Shown here: positions 47,381 to 57,986 of the stretch, piece by piece
Position numbering within the stretch: the first letter of the stretch is position 1
How the letters are laid out: every line of letters begins with the position of its first letter
From: Leptolyngbya sp. SIOISBB
Lineage (GTDB): Bacteria; Cyanobacteriota; Cyanobacteriia; Phormidesmidales; Phormidesmidaceae
DNA: 64,000 nucleotides
Assembly: GCA_010671905.1 (NCBI GenBank)
Contig: JAAHII010000001.1
Span: forward strand, 5,022,001 to 5,086,000
Direction: 5' to 3'
The notes under the pieces: generated by a model
The model's input: only the letters and a program-made list of their open reading frames with translations
Told to the model about the DNA's origin: nothing
Databases searched by the model: none
Translations under genes and position numbers: made by a program

Positions 47381-49144
47381 ATGCTGGTCGCCCTAAAGAT
47401 CGAGAACTTCGCCCTAATTGATCACCTGGCATTGGAGTTGCAAGCGGGGCTCAATGTGCTGACGGGGGAAACGGGGGCCGGTAAGTCGATTATGCTGGAT
47501 GCCCTGGATGCGGTGTTGGGTGGACGAGTCAGTCAGCGGATGATTCGCTCTGGCGAAAAACGCGGCGTGATCGAAGCAACATTTACGATTACAGATCGCA
47601 CGCGAATTTGGCTCAAAGACCACGATGTGCCGGTGGAGGGCGATCGCCTCACTTGTGTCCGTGAACTCACGGCGGGCAAAAATACCGTCCGCAGTCGTTC
47701 GCGCTTGAACGGCGTGAATGTCAACAAGCCCCAAGTCGAAGCGCTGCGCCTGCATCTGGTGGAAATTACCGCCCAGGGACAAACACTGCAGGTTGGTGAT
47801 CCGCAAATGCAACTGCACTGGGTCGATGGGGTTGGCGGCAAAGCGATCGCTCAGCAGCGGCAGGTCGTCGCGGAGCGCTATGAAGCAATGACCGCAGCCA
47901 AAACTCAACTAGAGCGCCGTCGTCGGGCTGAGCAGCAGCGACAAGATCAGCTGGATTTGTTTGACTATCAGTGGAAAGAACTTAGTGCTGTGGGGTTAGA
48001 AGACCCTAATGAGCTGTCTCAACTTGAGCAAGAACAACAGCGCCTCAGCCATGCGGTAGAACTGCAGCAGCACAGCTATCAGGTCTACCAACTGTTGTAC
48101 GAGAGTGATCAGGACAGCGCTGCTGCTGCTGATCTGCTGGGGCGAGCCTCTCAAACCCTAGAAGACATGCTGCAGTACGACAATGCTGTAGAGCCGATTC
48201 TGGATTTGGTTAACGATGCTCTGGCGCAAGTGGAAGAGGCCGGACGACAAATCAACCACTACGGCGAAGATGTGGAAACGGATCCTCAAAGATTACAAGA
48301 TGTGCAGGCTCGGATCAGTCAGCTCAAGCAACTCACTCGTAAATATGGCAAATCCCTGCCCGAACTCATCGAATACGTGCAAGAAATTCAGGATTCCCTC
48401 GCTTTGTTGAATGGTGAGGGACAATCTTTGGAAGCGCTGGAAGCCACCTATGAACAGGCTCAAACGGCTCTGGCCAAAGACTGTGACAAGCTCACCAAAC
48501 TACGCCAAAAGGCCGCCAAAACTTTAGAAAAGCAGCTGGTCGCAGAATTGAAACCGCTCGCCATGGAGCGCGTCCAGTTTCAGGTGGATATTTCCCCGAT
48601 TGAGCCGACCACTCTGGGAGCCGATAAGGTTCAGTTTTTATTCAGCCCGAATCCAGGCGAACCTTTACAACCCCTGGCGGAAACTGCGTCCGGAGGCGAA
48701 ATGAGTCGCTTTTTGCTAGCGCTAAAGGCTTGCCTCTCGCAATTGGATGTAGTCAATACCCTGGTCTTTGATGAAGTGGATGTCGGGGTCTCGGGTCGGG
48801 TCGCCCAGGCGATCGCAGAAAAATTGCACCAGCTAGGGCGATCGCAGCAGGTGCTCTGTGTCACTCACCAGCCGATGGTGGCCGCCATGGCCGACGCCCA
48901 CTTTCGCGTGGGTAAAGAGGTGATTGAGCCAGTGCTAGCCAGCGGCAGCAAAAAGCGGCAGGCGAAACCCAAAAGCAGCAATACGGCCAGCGACCAAGTC
49001 CGCACCGTTGTTAGAGTCACACCCCTCGACGAAGCCATGCGTCGCGATGAACTCGCCCAACTCGCAGGTGGCCAATCTCACCAAGAGGCACTATCGTTTG
49101 CCGATTCGCTACTGACCCAAGCAAAAAAACTCCGGCAGCGTTAG
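47381..49144 (+). CDS. recN: DNA repair protein RecN
   Basis: SMC-like ATPase that acts early in double-strand-break repair. 587 residues, close to usual. N-terminal Walker A GETGAGKSIML (about residues 30-40) with the LKIENFALIDHLALEL opening. Long coiled-coil arms span about 165-370 (QLERRRRAEQQRQDQLD, LEQEQQRLSHAVELQQ). The C-terminal half has the signature ASGGEMSRFLLALK (about 436), Walker B TLVFDEVDVGVSG (about 460) and the His switch VTHQPMVAAM. Start ATG 47381. No neighbouring gene in the same operon. Confidence 0.97.
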   Translation: MLVALKIENFALIDHLALELQAGLNVLTGETGAGKSIMLDALDAVLGGRVSQRMIRSGEKRGVIEATFTITDRTRIWLKDHDVPVEGDRLTCVRELTAGKNTVRSRSRLNGVNVNKPQVEALRLHLVEITAQGQTLQVGDPQMQLHWVDGVGGKAIAQQRQVVAERYEAMTAAKTQLERRRRAEQQRQDQLDLFDYQWKELSAVGLEDPNELSQLEQEQQRLSHAVELQQHSYQVYQLLYESDQDSAAAADLLGRASQTLEDMLQYDNAVEPILDLVNDALAQVEEAGRQINHYGEDVETDPQRLQDVQARISQLKQLTRKYGKSLPELIEYVQEIQDSLALLNGEGQSLEALEATYEQAQTALAKDCDKLTKLRQKAAKTLEKQLVAELKPLAMERVQFQVDISPIEPTTLGADKVQFLFSPNPGEPLQPLAETASGGEMSRFLLALKACLSQLDVVNTLVFDEVDVGVSGRVAQAIAEKLHQLGRSQQVLCVTHQPMVAAMADAHFRVGKEVIEPVLASGSKKRQAKPKSSNTASDQVRTVVRVTPLDEAMRRDELAQLAGGQSHQEALSFADSLLTQAKKLRQR

Positions 49145-49261
49145 TCAGCCAACTGCCTCAGAGCTACAAACTGTAAATGTTCAAAATGAGAGTCCCATGT
49201 TTGGCGACAGCCTTTAAGGTAATGTCTTGAATGGCAGTCTTAAAACTATCCGCCCAAGCCT

Positions 49262-50878
49262 ATGCAATTTCCCTTGTTGCTGGTCGAAGCCACCCTAGAA
49301 GATCCGTTGATTGAAGAAGGGTTACGGCAATTCTTATTGGTCTTGTCGGTCTCTTTGGGCGTAGCAACGCTGTCCAGAGCCCTCAGCTGGCTACGCAACA
49401 TCCCCTATACCCTGTTGTTATTGCTTGTGGGTCTCGGCTTGGCGACCTTGGACGTGCGCCTGATCAACCTCTCCCCAGAGCTGATCTTATTTATCTTTTT
49501 GCCGCCACTGCTGTTTGAGGCGGCGTGGAATATCAAATGGTCGAACCTGAAGCGTGACTGGTTGCCAATCGGACTATTTGCGATCGTGGGTGTCATTATC
49601 TGCGTGGGCGGTCTGTTTTTGGGCTTGCAGCAGTTTGCGGGAGCTTCTCTGGCAACGGCGCTACTGGTGGGGGCAGGGTTATCCGCGACAGATCCGGTTT
49701 CGGTGGTCGCCCTGTTTCGAGAGTTGGGGGTGGATAAACGGCTCACTACCCTCATGGAAGGGGAAAGTCTCTTCAATGACGGGGTGGCAGTCGTCGCCTA
49801 CAACTTGTTGCTGGGGATTGCGTTAGGCGTTGAACAGTTTGACATCCCGGTCACGATTTCTCGCTTTCTTGTGTTTGTGGGCATTGGGCTGAGTATTGGT
49901 GGCCTCATTGGCTTTGGGATTTCCTATCTGACTCAGCGGTTTGACCTGCCCTTGGTAGAACAGTCCCTGACCTTGGTTTCAGCCTATGGCACCTATCTGG
50001 TCGCGGAGCAGCTCGGCGGCTCTGGGGTAATTGCGGTGGTCACCACGGGGCTGATCCTCGGTAATTTCGGCTCGCGTATTGGCATGAGCCCGCGGACGCG
50101 ATTATCGGTGTCAGAATTTTGGGAATTTGTTGCCTTTTTCGTCAATTCGATTGTGTTTCTGCTGATTGGCGATCAGGTCATATTTGATGGCTTGATTGAG
50201 AATTTAGACACGATTCTCATTGCGATTTTAGTCATGACTGTAGCGCGCGCCGTCAGTATCTTTGGCCTCAGTGCCCTCAGTAATTGGTGGGGCAAGTCAG
50301 AGATTACGGTGCCCAATCAAGTTGTGCTTTGTTGGGGCGGGTTACGCGGCTCCGTCTCGGTGGCATTGGCGCTGAGCGTTCCGGAATCGCTGGCGGAGCG
50401 AGAAGACATCATCGCCATTATTTTTGGGGTGATGCTCTTTACGCTGTTGGTGCAGGGGTTGACGACCAAGCCGCTCTTACAATTTCTCAATTTGCTAGGC
50501 GACCAACCACTGCGCCAAGAGTTTGTCCAAAAGATTGCGCGACGCGTGGCTCTGAGTCGAGTCATGGACGAACTCAAAGATGTGAAGAAGGGCAATTCTA
50601 TCGATGCGGAATACTGTGACTATCAGATGGCCCTCGTAGAGGGACAGCTTGAGGAAATTCAAGCAGAGATGAAGGTAATGCAGCGTGATCATCCCGAGTT
50701 GTCAAAGATTTTGATCGATCGCTTAAATGAAAGTCTGGTGGCGATCGAAGCGGACACTTACGCCCAATTTATTCGGGCGGGTTATTTGAAGGAAGAAATG
50801 CAACCTCTGCTAGAGTCGGTTTTAGAGTCTACCAGTGAAGCCGACGGTGAGCAGTTAGCTTCGGAAGCTTTAACGTAA
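49262..50878 (+). CDS. CPA1-family Na+/H+ antiporter (NhaP/NhaS1-like)
   Basis: 538 residues. About 12 membrane helices in the first 410 residues. The ion-binding core is ATDPVSVVALFRELGVDKRLTTLMEGESLFNDGVAVV, with the DP and ND acidic pairs of CPA1 exchangers. RGSVSVALALSVP corresponds to the conserved arginine helix. A cytoplasmic tail (about 410-538) is largely helical and charged. Similar to cyanobacterial NhaS1-type exchangers that keep sodium and pH balance. Start ATG 49262. Convergent with the PhzF-like gene. Confidence 0.92.
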   Translation: MQFPLLLVEATLEDPLIEEGLRQFLLVLSVSLGVATLSRALSWLRNIPYTLLLLLVGLGLATLDVRLINLSPELILFIFLPPLLFEAAWNIKWSNLKRDWLPIGLFAIVGVIICVGGLFLGLQQFAGASLATALLVGAGLSATDPVSVVALFRELGVDKRLTTLMEGESLFNDGVAVVAYNLLLGIALGVEQFDIPVTISRFLVFVGIGLSIGGLIGFGISYLTQRFDLPLVEQSLTLVSAYGTYLVAEQLGGSGVIAVVTTGLILGNFGSRIGMSPRTRLSVSEFWEFVAFFVNSIVFLLIGDQVIFDGLIENLDTILIAILVMTVARAVSIFGLSALSNWWGKSEITVPNQVVLCWGGLRGSVSVALALSVPESLAEREDIIAIIFGVMLFTLLVQGLTTKPLLQFLNLLGDQPLRQEFVQKIARRVALSRVMDELKDVKKGNSIDAEYCDYQMALVEGQLEEIQAEMKVMQRDHPELSKILIDRLNESLVAIEADTYAQFIRAGYLKEEMQPLLESVLESTSEADGEQLASEALT

Positions 50879-50923
50879 AAACTGTTTGCGATCGCTCGAA
50901 TAAGCACCGTTTTGAAATGTTCT

Positions 50924-51709
50924 TTAGAAGGTAATGTATCCCTCTAAAAACGTGACTGCTTGTCCCGCGATCAACACTCTTTCACCCAGATGCTGGCAAA
51001 GTAGTTTTCCACCTCTGGAGGATAGTTGCTTTGCCACCATGGCATCCTTGCCCAGTTTTTGACTCCAATAGGGAATCAAGGAGCAATGGGCCGAGCCTGT
51101 CACGGGATCCTCAAAAATACTCGCCCGAGGAGTGAAAAAACGGGATACGAAGTCCACTTGCTCTCCCCTGGCGGTCACAACGACACCACCCGGATCAAGA
51201 TTGATTTGATCCAGGACACGCTGGTTGGGATTGAGATGTCGAATGGTCTCTTCATCTTCGAAGACCAGCACATAATCTCTGGACTTCAAAACCTCTATGG
51301 GTTCATGCTGAATCGCGTCCAAGATGATTTGTGGAGCCTCACTGGGTGCGGGCGGGCGCGAAGGGAAGTTTAGGAACAGTAACTCATCCTTAATTGATAC
51401 GGTAAGCTCTCCACTTTTGGAGTGAAATTGGATGGATGGCCCGGAAAAATTGAGATGCTTGGCAATCACATGAGCCGTAGCCAATGTGGCATGCCCACAC
51501 AAATCCATTTCAATTTCGGGCGTGAACCAACGGATCTCAAAGCCTTGTTCTACCGGAATAAAGAATGCCGTCTCAGCAACTGCATTCTCCATCGCGATAC
51601 GCTGCATCACGTCATCAGGTAGCCACTGCTCAAGGGGACAAACCGCAGCAGGATTGCCATTAAACGCTTGATCGGTAAACGCATCAACTTGGAATATTGG
51701 CAATTTCAT
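50924..51709 (-). CDS. PhzF-family isomerase
   Basis: 261 residues. Two-domain diaminopimelate-epimerase-like fold: QVDAFTDQAFNGNPAAVC, catalytic Glu in NAVAETAFF, IRWFTPEIEMDLCGHATLATAHV, and the second-domain DPVTGSAHCSLIPYW. The family isomerises small metabolites; only some members take part in phenazine synthesis, and nothing here suggests that pathway. Same strand as ispH with 65 bp between, so it may be read from the ispH promoter. Confidence 0.92.
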   Translation of the reverse strand: MKLPIFQVDAFTDQAFNGNPAAVCPLEQWLPDDVMQRIAMENAVAETAFFIPVEQGFEIRWFTPEIEMDLCGHATLATAHVIAKHLNFSGPSIQFHSKSGELTVSIKDELLFLNFPSRPPAPSEAPQIILDAIQHEPIEVLKSRDYVLVFEDEETIRHLNPNQRVLDQINLDPGGVVVTARGEQVDFVSRFFTPRASIFEDPVTGSAHCSLIPYWSQKLGKDAMVAKQLSSRGGKLLCQHLGERVLIAGQAVTFLEGYITF

Positions 51710-51774
51710 AGCAGCCTGAAGTGCTGACCAATCTTGTCGACGTTTCCGGTGCTTACCCCTAAAAGTAAAACTCC

Positions 51775-52992
51775 TTATTCAGCAGCCACCAGTGAAGCGC
51801 TGTTTTTAAGTTGAAAGATGCGCTCGATCGCTTCCTCAACGGCGCGATCTGGGGTAGACGCACCAGACGTCACACCGACGGTAATTGCCCCCTCTGGTAA
51901 CCAGTTGTCGGTTGTGGTGAGCTCGCCGTGCAACTGCTTGTGTTCAATGCGGTTGTCGGCACCAATGCTTTCTGGTCCGTCGATATGGTACGAGGGAATG
52001 TCGCGCTCGATCGCAATTTCCTGCAAGTGAGTCGTGTTGGATGAGTTATAGCCACCAATGACCAACATTAGGTCAACCGTTTCATCCACCAGCTCAAGCA
52101 TGGCATCTTGACGCTCTTGGGTGGCATCACAAATGGTGTTGAAGGCTAAGAAATGGTCATTCAGCGCGAGCGGCCCATACTTCTGCAGCATGGTCTTTTC
52201 AAAGAGTTTACCGATCGCTTCAGTTTCACCTTTGAGCATTGTGGTCTGGTTTGCTACACCAATGCGCTCTAAATCCTCATCAGGATCAAACCCTTCGGAG
52301 TGAGCATGTTGAAACTTAGCGAGGAATTCTTCCCGGTTGCCACCGTGCAAAATGTAATCGGCGACATACTGTGCCTCAGCCAAATTCAGGACCACTAAAT
52401 AGGTCTTGGCAAAGGAGCTCGTCGCGACCGTTTCCTCATGCTTATACTTGCCGTGAATGATCGAGGTATGGTCTTTCTTTTTATGCTTCTCAACGCTGTT
52501 CCACACTTTTGAAACCCAGGGGCAGGTGGTATCGACAATGGTGCAACCGCGATCGTTCAGCAACTGCATTTCTTGCACGCTAGCCCCAAAGGCCGGCAAG
52601 ATGACCACATCACCTTCACCTACAACAGAGAAATCTTTTTGGCCATCAATCACTGCAATGAAATGAACATTCATGTCGCGCAGGCGCTGATTGACCCCTG
52701 GATTATGGATGATTTCATTCGTAATCCAAATGCGTTCAGTGGGAAAGTGCTGCCGGGTTTCGTAGGCCATGGCGACGGCTCGCTCAACGCCCCAGCAAAA
52801 GCCAAAAGACTTCGCCAGGTAAATCGTGACGTTCCCCTCTGTCAGGACGTAATTGTGGTCACGGATTTTCTGAATCAGGCCGCTTTGGTACTCCGTCTTC
52901 ATTTGGTCGGCGACCTGCTCACCGTGGCCCAAACTTTTGCGGAAATATTTGTCAGATTGATTCAGCGATCGCTTAAATGCTTTGGTATCCAT
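51775..52992 (-). CDS. ispH: 4-hydroxy-3-methylbut-2-enyl diphosphate reductase
   Basis: Last step of the MEP isoprenoid pathway, yielding IPP and DMAPP. 405 residues, the long form found in cyanobacteria and plants, with an N-terminal extension ([20 protein letters not shown]). The [4Fe-4S] cysteines lie in [22 protein letters not shown] and [12 protein letters not shown]. Conserved [21 protein letters not shown] and [10 protein letters not shown] are present. In cyanobacteria the enzyme takes electrons from ferredoxin. Confidence 0.97.
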   Translation of the reverse strand: MDTKAFKRSLNQSDKYFRKSLGHGEQVADQMKTEYQSGLIQKIRDHNYVLTEGNVTIYLAKSFGFCWGVERAVAMAYETRQHFPTERIWITNEIIHNPGVNQRLRDMNVHFIAVIDGQKDFSVVGEGDVVILPAFGASVQEMQLLNDRGCTIVDTTCPWVSKVWNSVEKHKKKDHTSIIHGKYKHEETVATSSFAKTYLVVLNLAEAQYVADYILHGGNREEFLAKFQHAHSEGFDPDEDLERIGVANQTTMLKGETEAIGKLFEKTMLQKYGPLALNDHFLAFNTICDATQERQDAMLELVDETVDLMLVIGGYNSSNTTHLQEIAIERDIPSYHIDGPESIGADNRIEHKQLHGELTTTDNWLPEGAITVGVTSGASTPDRAVEEAIERIFQLKNSASLVAAE

Positions 52993-53165
52993 GACACTCC
53001 TAGAGGTCGCCCGCTACACGCTAACTAGGATAACGGTTTGTGATGCCTTCCCTGGGGCTTTTTGATTGGAAAGCTCAATACCTGACACCGAAAAATGTTG
53101 TGGGTGCGCGTGGGCAAATGCCCGGCCCGACCTCATTCCCAGAACCTTTCGCGATGACAAATGCG

Positions 53166-54461
53166 TTAAGCAAAATATTGACGATGCTGAGGGCTGCCTA
53201 ACCATTTGAGCAGCACCACCTCTTCGCGCAGTTGAGCGCCAGTCGCGGTGGCGATGCGGGTGCGAAACAGGTCTCGTCCTTGTACTTCGTAACCCACCTC
53301 GGCCGCAATTTCTTCCAACAATTCTCCAGTACGGATCATGATTTGAAAAAAAGAGGCTTGGTCGCCGACCACATAAGCCAGTTGCGCTCCTGATTGCAGT
53401 GCGGGCTGCAACGCTTGAAAATGCCGTTTCATGCCGCCAAAGTAGAGACTAGTGACTCGATGATAAAGTCGCTCAAAGCCTGAGGTCTTTTGCAGCTCTA
53501 GCCGCCGGGCTTCGATCGCCTGCGCGAGGTCGGTCACTTGACTCTCCGACGCGAGGACCTGGTCATCGTTATCGACGGCGTAGACATTGCGCGTGTTGGA
53601 ACGAATGAGCGCTTGTTTGAAGTGGCGTAAGTCTTGTTTGTTGTGCAGAAAGCCCAGGAGCACCGATTCCAGGCGAGTGGTGCGGGTGTAGTCTTTTTCG
53701 TTGGGATAGGGGGGCGAGGTGATGATGGCACTGATCGATTGAGGGGCTAGCAGCGATCGCAGCGATCGCGCATCACCCTGATGACAGTGGGCTGTAACTG
53801 CCGCCAAGTCTTGATGGGCGGCCAAATCTTCTACCATTTGGTCAACTTTGGCTTGCCAACAGACCAGTACCGGCACGTCCTCCCGTTTGCGGCGCCGGAT
53901 GCCCACCTCGGGGCCAAATTTGAGATTGCTAGCATCGTGCACTGCGACGTAGGCCAAGGCCAACTCAAAGAGGTCTTTGACCGCAGATGCGGTCACCGTA
54001 GCGATGGCATTTCGCAGTACCAAACACTGGTGCAGCGGGCGATCGCTCATGGAATTCTTGACCACGATCGCCTGCTGCTCTGGTGTAAAACTCAGCAGCG
54101 GCAGTGTCGCCATCTGTGGTGCCGCCATCGCGATGACTTGCTGTTTGGCGGTTTCCACCGCTGCTAAATCGAGCTGCCACTGCACCTTAGTCCGGCAGGC
54201 AAACTGCGACATGGGCACGGCCTCAACGCCAATGGATGCCAGCCCCAGCTTCTTCGCCTCCACAATCGTGGTGCCAGTCCCGCAGAAGGGATCTAAGACG
54301 ATGGCATCATCCCCCAGCGCAAATTGGTCGACATAGTGACGCACCAAATGAGGGGGGTATGACAACACAAAGCGATACCAGTCATGAAAGGCGCGATCGC
54401 GCGACTGCAGCTTGTTATTGCTCAGGTCTTCGGGGTCAGAGCTGATGGTCGATACAGTCAT
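53166..54461 (-). CDS. Site-specific DNA methyltransferase (N4-cytosine/N6-adenine type), orphan
   Basis: 431 residues. SAM-binding motif I VLDPFCGTGTTIVEAKKLG (about 53-71) and catalytic motif IV TSPPYPNEKDY (about 250). SPPY is usual for N4-cytosine enzymes. The motif order is I before IV, with a long region between that may carry target recognition. The N-terminus SRDRAFHDWYRFVLSYPPHLV resembles conserved cyanobacterial methyltransferases; the GGCC-specific enzyme of Synechocystis (sll0729) is a candidate homologue, but I cannot confirm it. No restriction gene flanks it, so it is probably a solitary epigenetic enzyme. Confidence 0.82.
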   Translation of the reverse strand: MTVSTISSDPEDLSNNKLQSRDRAFHDWYRFVLSYPPHLVRHYVDQFALGDDAIVLDPFCGTGTTIVEAKKLGLASIGVEAVPMSQFACRTKVQWQLDLAAVETAKQQVIAMAAPQMATLPLLSFTPEQQAIVVKNSMSDRPLHQCLVLRNAIATVTASAVKDLFELALAYVAVHDASNLKFGPEVGIRRRKREDVPVLVCWQAKVDQMVEDLAAHQDLAAVTAHCHQGDARSLRSLLAPQSISAIITSPPYPNEKDYTRTTRLESVLLGFLHNKQDLRHFKQALIRSNTRNVYAVDNDDQVLASESQVTDLAQAIEARRLELQKTSGFERLYHRVTSLYFGGMKRHFQALQPALQSGAQLAYVVGDQASFFQIMIRTGELLEEIAAEVGYEVQGRDLFRTRIATATGAQLREEVVLLKWLGSPQHRQYFA

Positions 54462-54872
54462 GGGCCAGGCAGCAACGTTGGCACCAGGTAACTAGTGCTG
54501 ATGATCTACAAAGTTGTCCTAACTATATCGGCTTGGCAGCCATTCCGCACGGTTTGAGGCTTTTGAGGTTAACGATATAGAGATCGTTTCAAAAGACCCT
54601 GTAGTCATGGCCCAGACTGGGCACATGGCTGACGCGATCGGCCCTTCTGTGGACTCTATCGCGACGCCATTTGATCAGTCTGTGGAAATTACGTTAAATT
54701 TAGTTAACTAACACTCATATTCTGATCTGTAGCGGTAGTCGCCCTGCGAATTACCCCATTCGCTACAGTGCAGTTGAGTCATATTTAAGAAAAAGCTGTG
54801 TTTCTGAGAACGCTCAGCGTTGTCACAAGCCAAAACTTTGTCGTTTAACGATGCATTAGAGGCCACCTGGTT
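54462..54872. promoter_or_regulatory. Divergent promoter region between the methyltransferase and ftsH
   Basis: 411 bp. The only clear symmetry is the perfect 12-bp palindrome TTAGTTAACTAA at 54700-54711, about 160 bp before ftsH, a possible operator. No ORF was supported. Confidence 0.45.
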
Positions 54873-56759
54873 ATGAAACTTTCTTGGAGAGTCGTCCTGT
54901 TGTGGGCACTACCCATTCTGGTCGTCGGATTCTTCTTTTGGCAGGGGGCATTTTCGACCAATGTCATGGATACCGGTCAGAATGCTGCTAACACTCGGAT
55001 GACCTACGGTCGCTTTTTAGATTATTTGGACGCCGGTCGCGTGATTGCGGTCGATCTCTACGATGGTGGCCGCACCGCTATTGTCGAAGCGATGGATACG
55101 CAACTTGACAATCGGGTTCAGCGCTGGCGCGTTGACTTGCCGGGTAACACCCCGGAACTGGTCACTCGCATTAAAGAAGCGAATGTCAGCTTGGATTCTC
55201 ATCCTCCTCGCAGTACCGGCGCACTCTGGGGCGTTTTGGGTAATCTGCTGTTCCCTTTCTTGTTGATTGGTGGTTTGTTCTTCTTGTTCCGCCGCTCGAA
55301 CAATTCTCCGGGTGGTCCTGGACAAGCGATGAACTTCGGGAAGTCGAAGGCGCGCTTCATGATGGAAGCTAAGACCGGCGTGGTGTTCGACGATGTCGCT
55401 GGGATTGAAGAAGCGAAGGAAGAGCTTCAAGAGGTGGTCACCTTTTTGAAGAAGCCCGAGCGCTTCACTGCAGTCGGTGCCCGGATTCCTAAAGGGGTGC
55501 TTCTAGTCGGCCCTCCAGGAACCGGTAAAACGCTCTTGGCGAAGGCGATCGCGGGTGAAGCTGGCGTACCTTTCTTCTCTATCTCTGGTTCCGAATTTGT
55601 AGAAATGTTTGTCGGTGTGGGCGCTTCTCGCGTTCGCGACCTGTTCAAAAAGGCGAAGGAAAGTGCGCCTTGCATCATCTTTATCGATGAGATTGACGCA
55701 GTGGGGCGTCAGCGGGGTGCTGGCATCGGCGGTGGTAACGATGAGCGTGAGCAGACTCTGAACCAGTTGCTGACCGAGATGGATGGATTTGAAGGCAACA
55801 CTGGCATTATCGTCATTGCGGCCACCAACCGGGCTGACGTGCTGGATTCGGCGCTGTTGCGTCCCGGCCGGTTTGACCGTCAAATTATGGTTGATCCGCC
55901 GGATGTTAAGGGTCGTTTGGAGATTCTCGACGTTCACGCTCGTAACAAGAAGCTGTCTGATGAAGTTTCTTTGGACGCGATCGCGCGCCGGACTCCGGGC
56001 TTTACCGGGGCTGACTTAGCTAACCTGTTGAATGAAGCGGCCATTTTGACGGCTCGCCGTCGTAAAGAAGGCATCACCATGACCGAAATCGACGACGCGG
56101 TGGATCGCGTGGTTGCGGGTATGGAAGGTACTCCGTTGGTCGACAGCAAGAGCAAGCGCTTGATTGCTTATCACGAGGTGGGCCACGCTATTATCGGTAC
56201 CTTGGTGCAGGCTCATGATCCCGTTCAAAAGGTGACGCTGATTCCCCGTGGACAAGCTCAGGGTCTGACCTGGTTTATGCCAAGTGAAGATCAGACATTG
56301 ATTTCTCGCTCGCAGATTCTGGCTCGCATCAAAGGGGCGCTGGGTGGCCGGGCGGCAGAAGATATCATCTTTGGGGATGCTGAAGTGACGACTGGTGCAG
56401 GCAATGATCTGCAGCAAGTTACAGGCATGGCGCGTCAGATGGTCACCCGCTTTGGGATGTCTGATTTGGGACCTCTGTCGTTAGAGGGTTCTCAGGGCGA
56501 AGTTTTTCTGGGTCGTGACTGGATGAATCGTTCTGAGTATTCTGAGAACATTGCTTCCCGGATTGATGTTCAGGTCCGCCAGATTGTCGATGCCTGCTAT
56601 GAAGACACGAAGCAGATTATCCAAGACAACCGGTCGGTGATTGACCGTCTCGTTGATCTCCTGATTGAGAAGGAAAGCATCGATGGTGATGAATTCCGGC
56701 GCATTGTCTCTGAGTACACGATGGTTCCTGAGAAAGAGCAGCTCGTGGCTCAACTCTAA
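54873..56759 (+). CDS. ftsH: ATP-dependent zinc metalloprotease FtsH (FtsH2-like)
   Basis: Membrane AAA+ protease. 628 residues. N-terminal TM ([17 protein letters not shown]), a lumenal or periplasmic segment (about 27-110), a second TM (about 114-134; [17 protein letters not shown]), then AAA+: Walker A GPPGTGKT (about 213), Walker B IIFIDEID, and [15 protein letters not shown]. Zinc site HEVGH (about 433), with the third-ligand Asp in [10 protein letters not shown]. The whole N-terminus ([31 protein letters not shown]) is close to Synechocystis FtsH2 (slr0228), which removes damaged D1 from photosystem II. Followed by a strong terminator. Confidence 0.97.
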   Translation: MKLSWRVVLLWALPILVVGFFFWQGAFSTNVMDTGQNAANTRMTYGRFLDYLDAGRVIAVDLYDGGRTAIVEAMDTQLDNRVQRWRVDLPGNTPELVTRIKEANVSLDSHPPRSTGALWGVLGNLLFPFLLIGGLFFLFRRSNNSPGGPGQAMNFGKSKARFMMEAKTGVVFDDVAGIEEAKEELQEVVTFLKKPERFTAVGARIPKGVLLVGPPGTGKTLLAKAIAGEAGVPFFSISGSEFVEMFVGVGASRVRDLFKKAKESAPCIIFIDEIDAVGRQRGAGIGGGNDEREQTLNQLLTEMDGFEGNTGIIVIAATNRADVLDSALLRPGRFDRQIMVDPPDVKGRLEILDVHARNKKLSDEVSLDAIARRTPGFTGADLANLLNEAAILTARRRKEGITMTEIDDAVDRVVAGMEGTPLVDSKSKRLIAYHEVGHAIIGTLVQAHDPVQKVTLIPRGQAQGLTWFMPSEDQTLISRSQILARIKGALGGRAAEDIIFGDAEVTTGAGNDLQQVTGMARQMVTRFGMSDLGPLSLEGSQGEVFLGRDWMNRSEYSENIASRIDVQVRQIVDACYEDTKQIIQDNRSVIDRLVDLLIEKESIDGDEFRRIVSEYTMVPEKEQLVAQL

Positions 56760-56789
56760 GTCGCGGTTCTGCGGCCTCTATTGCTGATT

Positions 56790-56822
56790 AAAAGGCTCGT
56801 TCCTTCGGGAGCGGGCCTTTTA
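56790..56822 (+). terminator. Intrinsic terminator of ftsH
   Basis: Stem AAGGCTCGTTCC with GGAGCGGGCCTT (two G-T pairs) capped by a TTCG tetraloop, followed by TTTTA. Lies 30 bp after the ftsH stop. Confidence 0.9.
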
Positions 56823-56899
56823 TTGTGAGCAGTTTAGCCTGAGGACTGGCCAGCATGATTCAATACGACAGACTGCAAAAATATCTCGAAGGAAAGAGC

Positions 56900-57976
56900 A
56901 TGTCTGCCAAAACGCTCTATGTCGCTATCACTAATCATGGCTTTGGCCATGCCACCCGCGCGACATCCGTGGCAGCTACCGTTAAGCAGCTTCGCCCCGA
57001 TGTCAGTCTGATTCTGGCGACCACTGCACCTCGCTGGCTTTTATCGAGTTATTTTGATGGACTTTTTGCTTTGCGAGATGTCGCATTAGATATTGGCGTC
57101 CTGCAGCAAGACAGTTTAACTCTCGATAAAGCGGGGACTTTGGCCGCTTTGCAAAGCATTCGCGATCGCCAAGCGGAAATGGTCGAGCAGGAGGCGGCTT
57201 TTCTGCAATCTGCGGGTGTAGATTTGGTGCTCGGAGATATTCCCCCGTTGAGCGCGCTTGCCGCCAAAGCTGCGAAGATTCCTTGTTGGATGATGAGTAA
57301 CTTTGGTTGGGATTTTATCTACCGCCCCTGGGGCGGAGAGTTTATTGAGATGGCTGACTGGATTGCCGATTGTTTTGGCCAATGCGATCGCCTTTTTCGC
57401 CTGCCCTTTCATGAACCGATGAGCGCCTTTCCTCACATTACGGATGTGGGACTTACAGGTGGTATACCCCGACTCTCTGAGTCCGAAGCCAGATCGCGCT
57501 TTCACCTCACCGCACCGCCAGCTAAAACCATCCTCCTGACTTTTGGCGGCCTTGGTATCGCTGGTATTCCTTACCAAAACCTGTCGCGCTTTCCCGACTG
57601 GCAGTTCATTACCTTTGACTGCGCTGCACCGGCTTTGCCCAACCTATGCAAGGTGAAAGATCACACCCTGCGGCCTGTGGATTTCATGCCATTCTGTGGT
57701 CGCGTGGTCTCGAAACCTGGTTTCAGTACCTTTGCCGAAGCCTGTCGTCTAGAATTGCCCATCGTTACGGTTACCCGCGACAACTTTGCCGAAGGCCCAG
57801 TATTAGTGACCAGTATGAAACAGTACAGTTATCACCAAGTGATGACACCACAAGAATTGGCAGAAGGTACCTGGGACTTTTTACACGCCGAGCCGCAACC
57901 ACCGCTGACTGATCAAAAGCTCAGCAAAACCGGTAACCAAGATATTGCCGGGGCGATCGCCAACTTCTTGAATTGA
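56900..57976 (+). CDS. GT-B-fold glycosyltransferase-like protein
   Basis: About 358 residues from ATG 56900 (MSAKTLYVAITNHGFGHATRA), preceded by AAGGAAAG; ATG 56855 adds 15 residues. N-terminal NHGFGHATR is the glycine-rich nucleotide/acceptor loop of GT-B enzymes. The second Rossmann half has KTILLTFGGLG and SKPGFSTFAEACRLELPIVTVTRDNFAEGPV, which places it among UDP-sugar transferases and the N-terminal half of L-arabinokinases. The FMPFCGRVVSKPG segment is the donor-binding site. Sugar and acceptor unknown. Independent of ftsH (terminator between). Confidence 0.82.
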   Translation: MSAKTLYVAITNHGFGHATRATSVAATVKQLRPDVSLILATTAPRWLLSSYFDGLFALRDVALDIGVLQQDSLTLDKAGTLAALQSIRDRQAEMVEQEAAFLQSAGVDLVLGDIPPLSALAAKAAKIPCWMMSNFGWDFIYRPWGGEFIEMADWIADCFGQCDRLFRLPFHEPMSAFPHITDVGLTGGIPRLSESEARSRFHLTAPPAKTILLTFGGLGIAGIPYQNLSRFPDWQFITFDCAAPALPNLCKVKDHTLRPVDFMPFCGRVVSKPGFSTFAEACRLELPIVTVTRDNFAEGPVLVTSMKQYSYHQVMTPQELAEGTWDFLHAEPQPPLTDQKLSKTGNQDIAGAIANFLN

Positions 57977-57986
57977 TTCGTCGTGA

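Noticed and set aside
50924-51709. Phenazine biosynthesis
   Set aside because: PhzF-family folds occur in many non-phenazine organisms and no other phz gene is nearby.
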